Shown here: one piece after another, positions 55,022 to 63,573 of the stretch
How the letters are laid out: every line of letters starts with the position of its first letter
Numbering within the stretch: position 1 is the stretch's first letter
Assembly: GCF_000739655.1 (NCBI RefSeq)
Contig: NZ_BATR01000146.1
Span: 22,609 to 86,608, forward strand
Origin: Verrucomicrobium sp. BvORR106
GTDB lineage: Bacteria; Verrucomicrobiota; Verrucomicrobiia; Verrucomicrobiales; Verrucomicrobiaceae
DNA length: 64,000 nt
Reading direction: 5' to 3'
The notes under the pieces: model-generated
Seen by the model: the letters and a program-made list of their open reading frames with translations, nothing else
What the model was told of the DNA's origin: nothing
Database searches by the model: none
Program-made: the position numbers and the translations under genes

Positions 55022-55400
55022 GTCAGTCGTGGCTGCCTTCGTGAGAAGGCGGTCAGGGAGGGTGGCTTGCAGGTCAGGGGTGCAGGTCGGGGCTTACAGT
55101 GGTTCGAACGTGCTGGGCTCCGGCCACGTACGCTTTCTCACGAAAGCATCCACAAGTATCAAGCATCGAGCTTCCCCGGTCAGTCGTGGCTGCCTTCGTG
55201 AGAAGGCGGTCAGGGAGGGTTGCTTGCGGGTCAGGGGTGCAGGTCGCCTCTTGCGGTGGTTCGAACGTGCTGGGCTCCGGCGACGCACGCTTTCTCACGA
55301 AAGCATCCACAAGCATCAAGCATCTAGCATCAAGCACCGGGCTACCCATCACCTCCCCAGCCAGCCGTGACCGCCTTCGTAAGAACGCGGTCAGGCACCG
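55022..55400 (+). repeat. Tandem 157-bp repeat, two and a fraction copies
   Basis: Two copies start at 55022 and 55179 (period 157 bp) with GTCAGTCGTGGCTGCCTTCG, and a partial third begins near 55366. Each copy contains CCTTCGTGAGAAGGCGGTCA and, farther on, TTTCTCACGAAAGC, which can pair with the first. GCATTCGTGAGAATGC near 61052 is a distant relative. No gene is present between 54951 and 55513. Confidence 0.75.
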
Positions 55401-55513
55401 TTGATTGAGACCGCCGCGGAGACAAGACTTTCCGCACGGCCTAAATCCCCCCGGGACCTTCCCGCATTCTCACGAAGGCGGCCACCAGCTGCCCCTGCCC
55501 CTGCCATGCCCGG

Positions 55514-56512
55514 TCACTCCAGCTCCAGCAGCACCGGGAAGTGATCGGACGGAGTCCGGGGCAGGAAGTTCCGGAACTTCATCTCACGCGGAAACGCGAC
55601 CAAGCCGGTCTCCGACACATCCTCCGATGGCGAGCGGTAGCTGTCGGTGAGCACGCCGTAGCGCAGCACCTTGAACCCACGGCTGTGAAAGACGTGATCA
55701 ATGCGGCGGTCAGTGAAGGTACTTACCTTAAACCCGTTGGCCGTGCCGTTCAGCGCATAGCGCTCCTCGGCGGTTTCAAAGCCGTCCACCAGGAACTGGG
55801 AGTCATGAATATGCCGGTAGCTCTCACTGGTTTGATCCACATTGAAGTCCCCGGTGAGCACGGTGGGCTGTCCGTTGGCGATCTCATGGATCTTGGTCAG
55901 AATGAGTCGCGCACTCTCCAGGCGGGCCGTGGTGCCCTGATGGTCAAAGTGGGTGTTGAAGACATACAGCGTCTCGCGGGTCTTGTTCGACTCCAGCTTC
56001 ACCCAGGTGCAGATGCGGTTGAACTTGGCATCCCAGCCGATCGAGGGCACATCCGGTGTCGGAGAGAGCCAGAACGTGCCGCTCTCTTTCAGCGTGAAGG
56101 CCTCCTTGCGATAGAAGATGGCCGCGAACTCCCCCGCATCGTGGCCGTCATCCCGCCCGCAGCCAGTGTGCGCATAGGCCGGAAGCTGGCTCTGCAGATC
56201 CTCCACCTGGTGGTGCAGAGCTTCCTGGATCCCCAGCACGTCGAACCGGTGAAAGCGGATCAGTGACGAGATGACCGGAGCCCTCTGCAGCCAGCCGTTC
56301 CCGTTCTCCCCGTCCTTCGGATTGTCGTACCGGATGTTAAAGGTGCCCACAATGACTGCCTGCGACGCCTGGGTTCCCAGAAGCAACAGCCCGATCGCGA
56401 GCATCAGACCAGCCAGGGGCCCTCGTATCATCTGTCGGCGGGAGGCGGCATGCCCCTGTGGACTGAAATGGCGCGCAATAGGACGGCATGATGCGGAGGC
56501 GATGTTCTTCAT
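55514..56512 (-). CDS. Exported endonuclease/exonuclease/phosphatase family protein
   Basis: A 332-residue protein of the EEP superfamily (DNase I/sphingomyelinase-like). The start at 56512 (MKNIASASCRPIARHF) places an export segment at about residues 28-50 (GLMLAIGLLLLGTQASQA). Catalytic motifs are GTFNIRYDNP, VLGIQEA, THFDHQGTTAR, LTGDFNVDQTS and the terminal PSDHFPVLLEL. Such secreted bacterial members cleave phosphodiester bonds, often with nucleic acid or lipid head groups; which one is not clear. It may be cotranscribed with the orphan pseudopilin 56 bp upstream. Confidence 0.9.
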   Translation of the reverse strand: MKNIASASCRPIARHFSPQGHAASRRQMIRGPLAGLMLAIGLLLLGTQASQAVIVGTFNIRYDNPKDGENGNGWLQRAPVISSLIRFHRFDVLGIQEALHHQVEDLQSQLPAYAHTGCGRDDGHDAGEFAAIFYRKEAFTLKESGTFWLSPTPDVPSIGWDAKFNRICTWVKLESNKTRETLYVFNTHFDHQGTTARLESARLILTKIHEIANGQPTVLTGDFNVDQTSESYRHIHDSQFLVDGFETAEERYALNGTANGFKVSTFTDRRIDHVFHSRGFKVLRYGVLTDSYRSPSEDVSETGLVAFPREMKFRNFLPRTPSDHFPVLLELE

Positions 56513-56568
56513 GGACAATGGACTGGGCAGATCACTCTTACAGCTTGGGATAGATCGATTCGATTCGT

Positions 56569-56799
56569 TCAGTTCAGCTTGCCCGCACCCGCGCTGGCAG
56601 ATGGGGACTCCGCGAGCACACAAGCGGGCGGCGCGGCCGCCTCATGCGACGGAGGCAGAGGCACCTGCTCCACGGCCATGAAGACGGGTAAAAGACACAC
56701 CACGGCCAGCAGGGAGACGCCAACGATGCCCGTGGCCAGCATCACCTCCAAAAGACTGAAGCCACCGCGTGAGGGAGAGGAAGATGCAGAAATAGTCAT
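56569..56799 (-). CDS. Short prepilin-type protein, probably truncated Verru_Chthon B-like
   Basis: A 76-residue protein from the ATG at 56799: SPSRGGFSLLEVMLATGIVG gives a prepilin peptidase site with Glu at +5, and a hydrophobic helix follows to VCLLPVFMAVEQ. The helix pattern (GxxLLP followed by an acidic residue) resembles cassette protein B at 11780-12238, but the 90-residue soluble domain is missing; a Pro/Ala-rich tail ends it. It lies 52 bp after a PEP-CTERM gene, echoing the arrangement of the complete cassette. It is probably a remnant or a very short pseudopilin. Confidence 0.65.
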   Translation of the reverse strand: MTISASSSPSRGGFSLLEVMLATGIVGVSLLAVVCLLPVFMAVEQVPLPPSHEAAAPPACVLAESPSASAGAGKLN

Positions 56800-56851
56800 G
56801 TGAGGATGGGACACTGTCTTCAGAAGATTCTTTCCCAGAACCCGCGCCAGT

Positions 56852-57721
56852 TCAGACTGGAGCTGCATCATAGCTCAGCTTGCTCCGCACCGGCCTGCGC
56901 CGACGTCCCACCAGGGCCAGACCGCCCAGTACCAGCAACATCGGCACCGTGGGCTCCGGGGTGACCGCCATATAATAGTTGTCTGTGTAGAAGACGCCGC
57001 GATCCTGGTTCGTGGCAAAGATACCCCGGCCCACCGTGCCAAAGCCTGGCACCACCACCGTCTTGCCCGTGCCGCTCAGGACATTCGCCGTGACTTCACC
57101 CGAGCCATCCGCACCAAAATCATCCAGAGAGACATCCACAAACGTGAACGTGCCTGTGACGGCATCGTAGGTGATGGTGCCCTCCAGGCGGTACCAGTTG
57201 CCCGAGGTCAAGGTCGCCACCGAGTTGCCAAAGTAAGTGCCAGCAGCCCCTACCGCCCCCGTGGCCCCGTTGGCAGCACCGAGACTGAATCCCCCATCGG
57301 ACGTGCGGGCCAGCCCCACCAGGATGGTATCTGCCGCCGTCACGCCCGTGCCAGCTCCGCTAAATGAGTTGAACTCCGTGTTCGCCCGGGTCCAACCAAA
57401 CGACATGGCACTGCCGTTCACTCCTGCATTCCCGTTGTACTCCCCGTACATTGAGAAGGTGACGGTGGAACTGATGGTCATCGATGCCGTCACAGCACCG
57501 CCATTGTTACCAAACTCCAGCCCCGTGGATCCGCCCACCCCAACGTTCGCACTCAGCGTGGGATTCCGCTGCAGACTGAAGTCAAACAGGCCGGCATTCG
57601 CAAAGGTGCCGGAGTTGAAGTTCGCATCGATCACAGTGGCCGCCCACGCCGGAGCCGAGAGGCAGGCGAAGACAGCACAGGAGGCCAGTGCTTTGCACAC
57701 GGTGGAAGGAGAAAGGAGCAT
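56852..57721 (-). CDS. PEP-CTERM protein with extended C-terminus
   Basis: A 289-residue secreted protein: signal peptide (ALASCAVFACLSAPAWAA), then VIDANFNSGTFANAGLFDFS and a beta-rich domain of the lectin/LamG-like sort. The PEP-CTERM motif VTPEPTVPMLLVLGGLALVG and RRRR is followed by 12 further residues, unlike the other PEP-CTERM proteins here that end at or just after the arginines. The start ATG at 57721 faces the sigma factor gene divergently. Confidence 0.82.
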   Translation of the reverse strand: MLLSPSTVCKALASCAVFACLSAPAWAATVIDANFNSGTFANAGLFDFSLQRNPTLSANVGVGGSTGLEFGNNGGAVTASMTISSTVTFSMYGEYNGNAGVNGSAMSFGWTRANTEFNSFSGAGTGVTAADTILVGLARTSDGGFSLGAANGATGAVGAAGTYFGNSVATLTSGNWYRLEGTITYDAVTGTFTFVDVSLDDFGADGSGEVTANVLSGTGKTVVVPGFGTVGRGIFATNQDRGVFYTDNYYMAVTPEPTVPMLLVLGGLALVGRRRRPVRSKLSYDAAPV

Positions 57722-58156
57722 GAGGAAGGAAGCGGCGGCTTATGGGGTTCAGGTAATAATTGCGTCTTGGGAAAGTCAGCCCCGGATGGGCGGCGGCAAC
57801 GACAGGGGCTCGGGCACGACTGCCCCGGCAGCGGTGTTCCTGATCACACGCGCGCCCTGCTGCCCTGGTGACGATTTCGTCACCTCGATCAGACTGCATC
57901 CCGGCGCGAATCCCGTTTCCAGCTTCTCCAGGGACTCGTATGCAGTTCTGATCTCGATCAATTCGACCATTGGCGCGAGTTGATGCGGATTCGCGATCTC
58001 CTGTCCGCCAAGATTTTGCAAAACTTCTCACTTTTTCTGCAATCCCCTGCGCACCTTGCAATGCCTGACAGGGATGTGAAGACTATCTTTCCTCTTGATG
58101 CTGGACCTCTGCTGGAGGAGGCGTTTAATTGCCGTACAAGCTCCAGCCCCATCCTC
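57722..58156. other. Divergent promoter region, PEP-CTERM and ECF sigma
   Basis: No independent gene. The sigma factor frame is open from 57980, and an in-frame ATG at 58061 would add 32 residues of non-conserved sequence. No inverted repeats stand out. Confidence 0.4.
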
Positions 58157-58750
58157 ATGAACCCCTCTTCTCCTGCCGAATCCTCCGGGAAGACTGCTGC
58201 AGAAGGACCGGCCAACCCAGGCGATGTCCTTCCCAGTGGCAGCCTCACCTCAGACGAATTGCTGCCGGTGATGTATGAGAAGCTGCGCCGGCTCGCGGCG
58301 TCCAAGCTGTTCCGCGAGTCAGGGCTGCAGACGCTGCAACCCACCGCCCTGGTGCATGAGGCGTGGCTGCGCCTGGCCACCTCCCAGTCAGACTGGGACA
58401 GCCACGCTCATTTCTTTGGTGCCGCCGCAGAGGCCATGAGGCGCATTCTGGTGGACCGGGCCCGGACCAAGTCCGCCGTCAAACGCCAGCTCACAGAAGA
58501 TCCCGCGTTCTCCCAGAGTGATGAGCCTGCGGATGGCGATCACATCCTGCTCATTCATGAGGCCCTCACCCGGCTGGAGGCGGAGGACGCCCATGCGGCG
58601 CGCATCGTCATGCTCAAGTTCTTCAGCGGATCCACCAGTGAGGAGATCGCCTCCATGCTGGGGCAGAGCCTCAGAACGGTGGAACGGCAGTGGACCTTTG
58701 CCAAAGCCCGCCTCTACCAGATGATCCAGGAGGATCTGAACCGACCCTAG
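58157..58750 (+). CDS. ECF-type sigma factor, kinase-linked (ECF_SF family)
   Basis: A 197-residue sigma factor of the planctomycete/verrucomicrobial ECF_SF type. It has ELLPVMYEKLRRLAASKLF, the hallmark LQPTALVHEAWLRLA, HFFGAAAEAMRRILVDRAR in region 2, and region 4 with RIVMLKFFSGSTSEEIASML and RTVERQWTFAKARLYQMI. The start at 58157 is the ATG nearest the conserved part; ATGs at 58061 and 57980 are possible but add unlike sequence. The Ser/Thr kinase gene begins 19 bp downstream. These pairs occur in these phyla, with the kinase probably acting as signal input. Confidence 0.88.
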   Translation: MNPSSPAESSGKTAAEGPANPGDVLPSGSLTSDELLPVMYEKLRRLAASKLFRESGLQTLQPTALVHEAWLRLATSQSDWDSHAHFFGAAAEAMRRILVDRARTKSAVKRQLTEDPAFSQSDEPADGDHILLIHEALTRLEAEDAHAARIVMLKFFSGSTSEEIASMLGQSLRTVERQWTFAKARLYQMIQEDLNRP

Positions 58751-58769
58751 GGCCACGGAGCCACTGCCT

Positions 58770-61019
58770 GTGAACACCGCCGTTGAAGGAGCCATCTATG
58801 AAGTCGCGCTGTCGCTGGAGGACGCGGCGCAGCAACAAGCTTTCCTAGAACTCACCTTCCGGGATGATCCGCAGGCCCTGCAGCGGATGAAGTCGCTCCT
58901 GGGCGCGGCCAGTGAGGCGACCTCGTTTTTTCTGGAGGCGCGGGAGGCCCGCACGCATCTGGCCACGCAGCTCATGAGCGACCTGCCCCCCCAGAAGACG
59001 TCTCCCACTACGGCGGCGGCAGATCGTCCGCCGGAGGTGGGTTCCTGCATTGGGGACTATCTTCTGGTGCGGTGTCTCGGTGAAGGCGGCAGCGGCATCG
59101 TGTATGAGGCAGAGCAGGCCCAGCCCGTGAGAAGACGCGTCGCGCTCAAGCTCTTCTGGATCGATACCGGCAGTGCCATCACAAAGGCCCGCTTCGATGT
59201 GGAGCGCCAGGCGCTGGCCATCATGGACCACCCGAACATCGCGAAGGTGCTGGATGTGGGCGGCTTCCACAATGGCAGCCCCTACTTCGTCCTGGAGCTG
59301 GTGGAGGGAGAGTCCATCACCAGCTACTGCGATCGCGAGAAGCTGGATGTGCGGCAGCGCATCGCCCTCTTCATCGATGTGTGCGAGGCCATCCAGCACG
59401 CGCATTCCAAGCGGATCATCCACCGCGATATCAAGCCGTCCAACGTGCTCGTGAGCGGCCCCCGTCATCAACCCGTCGCCAAGGTCATCGACTTCGGCAT
59501 TGCCAAGGCCGTGGCCACCGACACCAAGGTGGAGCCTCGCCTCACTGGTCACGATCACTTCCTCGGCACCCCGGCCTACATGAGCCCGGAGCAGGTGGAG
59601 ATGATTGGCATCGATGTGGATACCCGCAGCGATGTGTACAGCCTCGGCGTGCTGCTCTATGAGCTGCTCACCTCCCAGACGCCGTTTGATCGCAAGATAT
59701 TGATGAGCGCCGGCATGGCGGGTATGAGGAAACTCATTCTGGACAAGCAGCACCTGAAGCCCTCCGCCCGGCTTACGGAGGTGGGTGAGGAGGAGCTGAA
59801 GACCATCGCCACCGCCCGGCAGGCGGAGCCAGCGCGCCTGCTCGCCTCCGTGCGGGGTGATCTGGATGGCATCGTCATGAAGGCCCTGGAGAAGGACCGC
59901 AACAGCCGCTATGAGACCGCGAGCGCCCTGGCGCTGGATCTGAAGCGGCACTTGCAGGACAAGCCGGTGACAGCCCGCCGGCCCAACAACTTCTACACCT
60001 TCACCCGGTTCGTCCGGCGCAATCGCATCCCCTTCTATTCCGCTCTCGCCGGGATCACGGCGATCCTCCTGGGATTCGGTGCCTCCACGATGCTGTACCT
60101 TCGGGAGAAAGAGGCGCTCAGTGAGCAGGAGCGCCTGAGTCTGGAGGCCCAGAAGTCCCGCGATCAGGAACTGGCCCTCCGGCAGCAGGCCCAGGCCCGT
60201 GCCAATGTCTCACGCGCCGCCTTTCTGCTGGGTGAGGGCAAGATCAGCGAGGCAGAAGAGCTGCTCCAGCAGACGCCGCTGGTCTCCATCGAGCCCTCCA
60301 AGGAAGCCTCTTCCGTCTTCAGGACCCTGGGCAACTGGTACGCCACTTATGGCAAGTGGGCAGAGGCCGTGCAGTGCTATCGCCTCATGGCCCAGGCCAC
60401 GCAGATGACCCGCCCGGAGGAGGTCCTGCGCGGCACGGACTTGCTCATCACCGCCCCCGCGTTGTTGGAGCTGGGTGATCGCAGCGCCTACGATGCCTTC
60501 CGCACCGAGACCCTCTCGCGTTATCTGCCGGTCACCGACTCCCTCCAGGCCGAGCACATCCTCAAGGCTTGCCTGATCGTGAAGACCTCACCGGAAATGC
60601 TGCAACAGATGGCCGATGCCGCCGCCACCTGCGAGGCTGCGGTGAAGGGGCACTATGAAGGCTCCTTCCCCGCCTGGGAGGCCTATTCACTGGCGCTCTA
60701 CTCTTATCGCAAGGGTGAGTATGAAAAGGTCCTTGAGGTTGGTCAGGCAGCCCTGGCCGCTCCCAACATCCGCGAGATCTGCGCCGCCGGACTCCGCGCT
60801 ATGATGGCCATGAGCCACCTCAAACTCGGCCACGAGGACGCCGCCAAGGCCGAGCTGAAACTGGCCAAGTCCGTCATTCGTCGCACGAGAGTGGATGAAG
60901 TGAGCGAGGAGAAAGTCATCTTCTTCAAGTGGTATGACTGGTCCGTCGCCTCCCTGCTGCTGAGGGAGGCAGAATCAGAGGTTCGAGCCCAAACACGCGG
61001 GCGGAAGAGCAGCACGTAG
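58770..61019 (+). CDS. Membrane Ser/Thr protein kinase with C-terminal TPR-like domain
   Basis: A 749-residue Hanks-type kinase starting at a GTG with GGAG upstream. After about 95 residues comes the kinase domain: Gly loop LGEGGSGIVYEAE (103-115), Lys127 in VALKLFW, HRD (218-220) in IIHRDIKPSNVL, DFG (241-243), and GTPAYMSPEQ. All catalytic residues are present. A single transmembrane helix lies near residues 424-446 (LAGITAILLGFGASTMLYL), then a coiled coil rich in Glu/Gln and helical repeats resembling TPR to the end, outside the membrane. The gene is coupled to the ECF sigma gene. Confidence 0.93.
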   Translation: MNTAVEGAIYEVALSLEDAAQQQAFLELTFRDDPQALQRMKSLLGAASEATSFFLEAREARTHLATQLMSDLPPQKTSPTTAAADRPPEVGSCIGDYLLVRCLGEGGSGIVYEAEQAQPVRRRVALKLFWIDTGSAITKARFDVERQALAIMDHPNIAKVLDVGGFHNGSPYFVLELVEGESITSYCDREKLDVRQRIALFIDVCEAIQHAHSKRIIHRDIKPSNVLVSGPRHQPVAKVIDFGIAKAVATDTKVEPRLTGHDHFLGTPAYMSPEQVEMIGIDVDTRSDVYSLGVLLYELLTSQTPFDRKILMSAGMAGMRKLILDKQHLKPSARLTEVGEEELKTIATARQAEPARLLASVRGDLDGIVMKALEKDRNSRYETASALALDLKRHLQDKPVTARRPNNFYTFTRFVRRNRIPFYSALAGITAILLGFGASTMLYLREKEALSEQERLSLEAQKSRDQELALRQQAQARANVSRAAFLLGEGKISEAEELLQQTPLVSIEPSKEASSVFRTLGNWYATYGKWAEAVQCYRLMAQATQMTRPEEVLRGTDLLITAPALLELGDRSAYDAFRTETLSRYLPVTDSLQAEHILKACLIVKTSPEMLQQMADAAATCEAAVKGHYEGSFPAWEAYSLALYSYRKGEYEKVLEVGQAALAAPNIREICAAGLRAMMAMSHLKLGHEDAAKAELKLAKSVIRRTRVDEVSEEKVIFFKWYDWSVASLLLREAESEVRAQTRGRKSST

Positions 61020-61293
61020 CAAGAAGCCGCACACGCAGCTCGTGGCCCGTGGCTGCATTCGTGAGAATGCGGAAGGGTCTAGGGTTCCTCTACGCGCACG
61101 CCTGCCATTCAGTCGCGGCATCCTCCCAGGCAACCCAACCCGACGCACAACCGCCTGAAAATCAACCACCTGCGCATCACAACACCCCCTCACCCTCAAC
61201 TCCCTCTCCATAAAATCGCGTTACACCTCGCTACCCCGGGTCATTGGATGACTGAAACCCACTTTGCTTGTTGCGCCTCAGTCCACCCAGCCT
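61020..61293. other. Gap before oxidoreductase gene
   Basis: No gene. GCATTCGTGAGAATGC near 61052-61067 is a palindrome related to the 55022 repeats and may end the kinase transcript. Confidence 0.4.
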
Positions 61294-62496
61294 ATGAACC
61301 GCCGCTCCTTCTTCCAAACGACTGGCCTTGCCACTCTGGTCTCACAGCTTGCCGCGCAGACGCCGGCCACGACGAAAAAGGCAGACTACAAAGGCCCCGT
61401 CTTCAAGATCGGTAACATCGGCTGCGGAGGTCGAGGAAACTTTGTCTCCAGCATCATCGTGGAGAACCCCGGCTTTCAGATCGCCGCTGCATGCGACTAT
61501 TTCGCGGACAAAGTCACGCCGTACGGTGAGAAATTCAACGTCCCCGCCGACAAGCAATTCACGGGACTGGATGGCTACAAGAAGATGCTGGAGCACGTGG
61601 ACGCCGTGGCCATTCACAGCCCGCCGTTCTTCCATGTGCAACAGGCCGTCGATGCCGTCGCCGCGGGCAAGCATGTCCTCATTGCCAAGCCCATGGCCAT
61701 CGACGTAGCCGGATGCGAGGCCATCCGCCAGCTCGCCAAAGATGCCGCCGCCAAGGGCATCGTGGTCGTGGCCGATGTGCAGTCACGCGGTGACGAGTTC
61801 TTCCAGGAAGGCATCAAGCGCGTGCATGAAGGCGCGATTGGCGACCTCCTCTACGGTGAGTGCCACTACGAGGCAGAGCTCATCCCCTGCAAGCATGATG
61901 ACGCCCAGCCGGAAGGCCGTCTCCGGAATTGGATCCGCCACCGCGACCTCGCCGGGGACATCATCACGGAGCAGAACATCCACGCTCTGGACATCGTGAG
62001 CTGGGCTTTCGGCCGCCCCACCCGCGTCACCGGTCGCTGCGGACGCGCCGCCCGCCCAGATGACATCGGCGATGTGGCCGATCACTACTCCTTGCTCTTT
62101 GAGTTTGCCAAGGGCTCCGTCAGTTTCGCCTCCCGCCAGTTCAACGGCTGGGGATCCCCCTTCATGTGCGGGAATCGATTCGTCGGGAACAAAGGCATCT
62201 TCACCAGTGAGTTCGCCGGTCGCGTCATGATCCGCGGCGGCAAGGAAGCCTACTGGCCCGGTGGTGTCGCCACCAACCTGTATCGCACGGGTTCAGAGAA
62301 AAACGTCGAGCAGTTCCGCGCCGCCATCGCCGCCAAGGACCCCGGTGGCAACCCCACCATCGAGGGTGCCGTGGAATCCGCCTTGTTCACCTTGTTCGGC
62401 GAATACGCCGCCAAGACACCCGGCGGCGCGACCTGGGATCAGTTCATCGCCAACACGAAGCCCGTTGCACCGGATCTGGCAGGGCTGAAGGCGTGA
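61294..62496 (+). CDS. Gfo/Idh/MocA family oxidoreductase, exported
   Basis: A 400-residue oxidoreductase starting MNRRSFFQTTGLATLVSQLA, a twin-arginine-like signal, as is common for this family in Verrucomicrobiota and Planctomycetes. The Rossmann motif is IGNIGCGGRGNFV, the catalytic Lys is in VLIAKPMAIDVAG (the EKP motif reads AKP), and ITEQNIHALDIVSWAFGRPT is the conserved C-domain His motif. It uses NAD(P) on a sugar or polyol, probably in the periplasm. It stands alone, flanked by repeats. Confidence 0.92.
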   Translation: MNRRSFFQTTGLATLVSQLAAQTPATTKKADYKGPVFKIGNIGCGGRGNFVSSIIVENPGFQIAAACDYFADKVTPYGEKFNVPADKQFTGLDGYKKMLEHVDAVAIHSPPFFHVQQAVDAVAAGKHVLIAKPMAIDVAGCEAIRQLAKDAAAKGIVVVADVQSRGDEFFQEGIKRVHEGAIGDLLYGECHYEAELIPCKHDDAQPEGRLRNWIRHRDLAGDIITEQNIHALDIVSWAFGRPTRVTGRCGRAARPDDIGDVADHYSLLFEFAKGSVSFASRQFNGWGSPFMCGNRFVGNKGIFTSEFAGRVMIRGGKEAYWPGGVATNLYRTGSEKNVEQFRAAIAAKDPGGNPTIEGAVESALFTLFGEYAAKTPGGATWDQFIANTKPVAPDLAGLKA

Positions 62497-62959
62497 CCTG
62501 AGTATTCTCACACAAAGGCACGAAGGCACAAAGGAGGCGGGGTTTGCAACCCCGCTCATGTGACGCCGCATCGACTGCTGACGATCAATCGACCCCGGCA
62601 AAGTCGCCGGCAGGGTTGGAGTACCGCTTTTAAGCGGCTCAGTCGCACCACCCCTGACCCACACCTCCGGGTCATAGGGTATAACCACCCACAGCATCCC
62701 AAAGAGCCGGGACGGCTCTTCTACATTCCCTGACCCACGCCAACCGGTCAAAGGGAGGCGGGGTTTGTAACCCCGCTCATGTGACGCCGCATCGACTGCT
62801 GACGATCAAACGACCCCGGCAAAGTCGCCGGCAGGGTTGGAGTTCCGCCTTTAGGCGGCTCAGTCGTACGCCCCCTGACCCACACCACAAGGTCATAGGG
62901 TATAACCACACAAACCGCCGCTCCTTGTCTTGCTGGGCCACCCACATCCCCCTCCCCCC
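62497..62959. other. 463-bp intergenic region built of dispersed repeats
   Basis: No gene. It holds a reversed CACAAAGGCACGAAGGCACA copy (62505-62536), two diverged copies of a roughly 157-bp block and a half 71-bp element between them. Confidence 0.75.
62534..62911 (+). repeat. 157-bp direct repeat in two copies around a half element
   Basis: The copies at 62534-62690 and 62755-62911 (221-bp period) share GAGGCGGGGTTTG, CGACTGCTGACGATCAA, CCCCGGCAAAGTCGCCGGCA and the GTTGGAGTTCCGCC family, ending GGTCATAGGGTATAACCAC. A half 71-bp element lies between them (62702-62724). In the second copy CCGCCTTTAGGCGG is perfect, while the first reads CCGCTTTTAAGCGG: both sides of the stem changed together. 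Confidence 0.8.
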
Positions 62960-63283
62960 CTACGGCGGCACCGCCTTACCCTTTTCATTCCCCTTCCCCT
63001 CCTTCTCCTCAGTCCACTTGCGAATCAGTCTCCAGCCAAAAATGCAGATCAGCGAGCCGATCAACGCAGACACGAGATCCTCGGCACTGATGTGAATGTC
63101 CTCCCATCCAAAATCGATCTTCAACGCCCAGAACAAGAGCCCGCCAACAACCGCTCCGAGCATGCCGATACCGAGGTGCACCCAGCGGCCCAGCCCGGGT
63201 TTGCTCAGGGTGACGATGCGTCCTGCAAGCGTCCCGGCGATCAAGCCCGTGACGATCCACACGATGACTTTGGCAAAGGTCAT
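62960..63283 (-). CDS. GlsB/YeaQ/YmgE family membrane protein
   Basis: A 107-residue protein with the Gly-rich transmembrane pattern of the transglycosylase-associated family: WIVTGLIAGTLAGRIVTLS, then GIGMLGAVVGGLLFWAL, and LVSALIGSLICIFGWRLI. The usual size is 80-90 residues; here the C-terminus has a charged tail (KWTEEKEGKGNEKGKAVPP). Members are linked to acid and envelope stress, but no reaction is known. The gene is alone, with repeats downstream. Confidence 0.88.
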   Translation of the reverse strand: MTFAKVIVWIVTGLIAGTLAGRIVTLSKPGLGRWVHLGIGMLGAVVGGLLFWALKIDFGWEDIHISAEDLVSALIGSLICIFGWRLIRKWTEEKEGKGNEKGKAVPP

Positions 63284-63573
63284 GACAGTTTTGCAGTTAC
63301 GCGACCAGAAGATGCCCCAAGCGACCCATTGTTAGGATCAGTCGAAACAAAAGTCAACGCTCGAGCCGCCCTCCACGGCAATGCTTCGTTTTTTGGATAG
63401 AGCGCAGCTCTCCACGCACCAAGCACCTCGCCAGCCAAGACGCATCATCCCGCGCCCTTCTCCGAGCGTAACAGATGCTTAATGCCTTCCTCCCGTCCTA
63501 CGCGCCCCACGCCTCTCGCGCATTCCACCCCTCTCCCTTCGCCGTCCCCTGCCTCTGCCTCTACCCCGTGCGC
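63284..63573. other. Gap before transporter gene
   Basis: No supported gene or clear repeat. The transporter frame is open back to an ATG at 63475, which would add 33 residues lacking membrane character. Confidence 0.4.
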
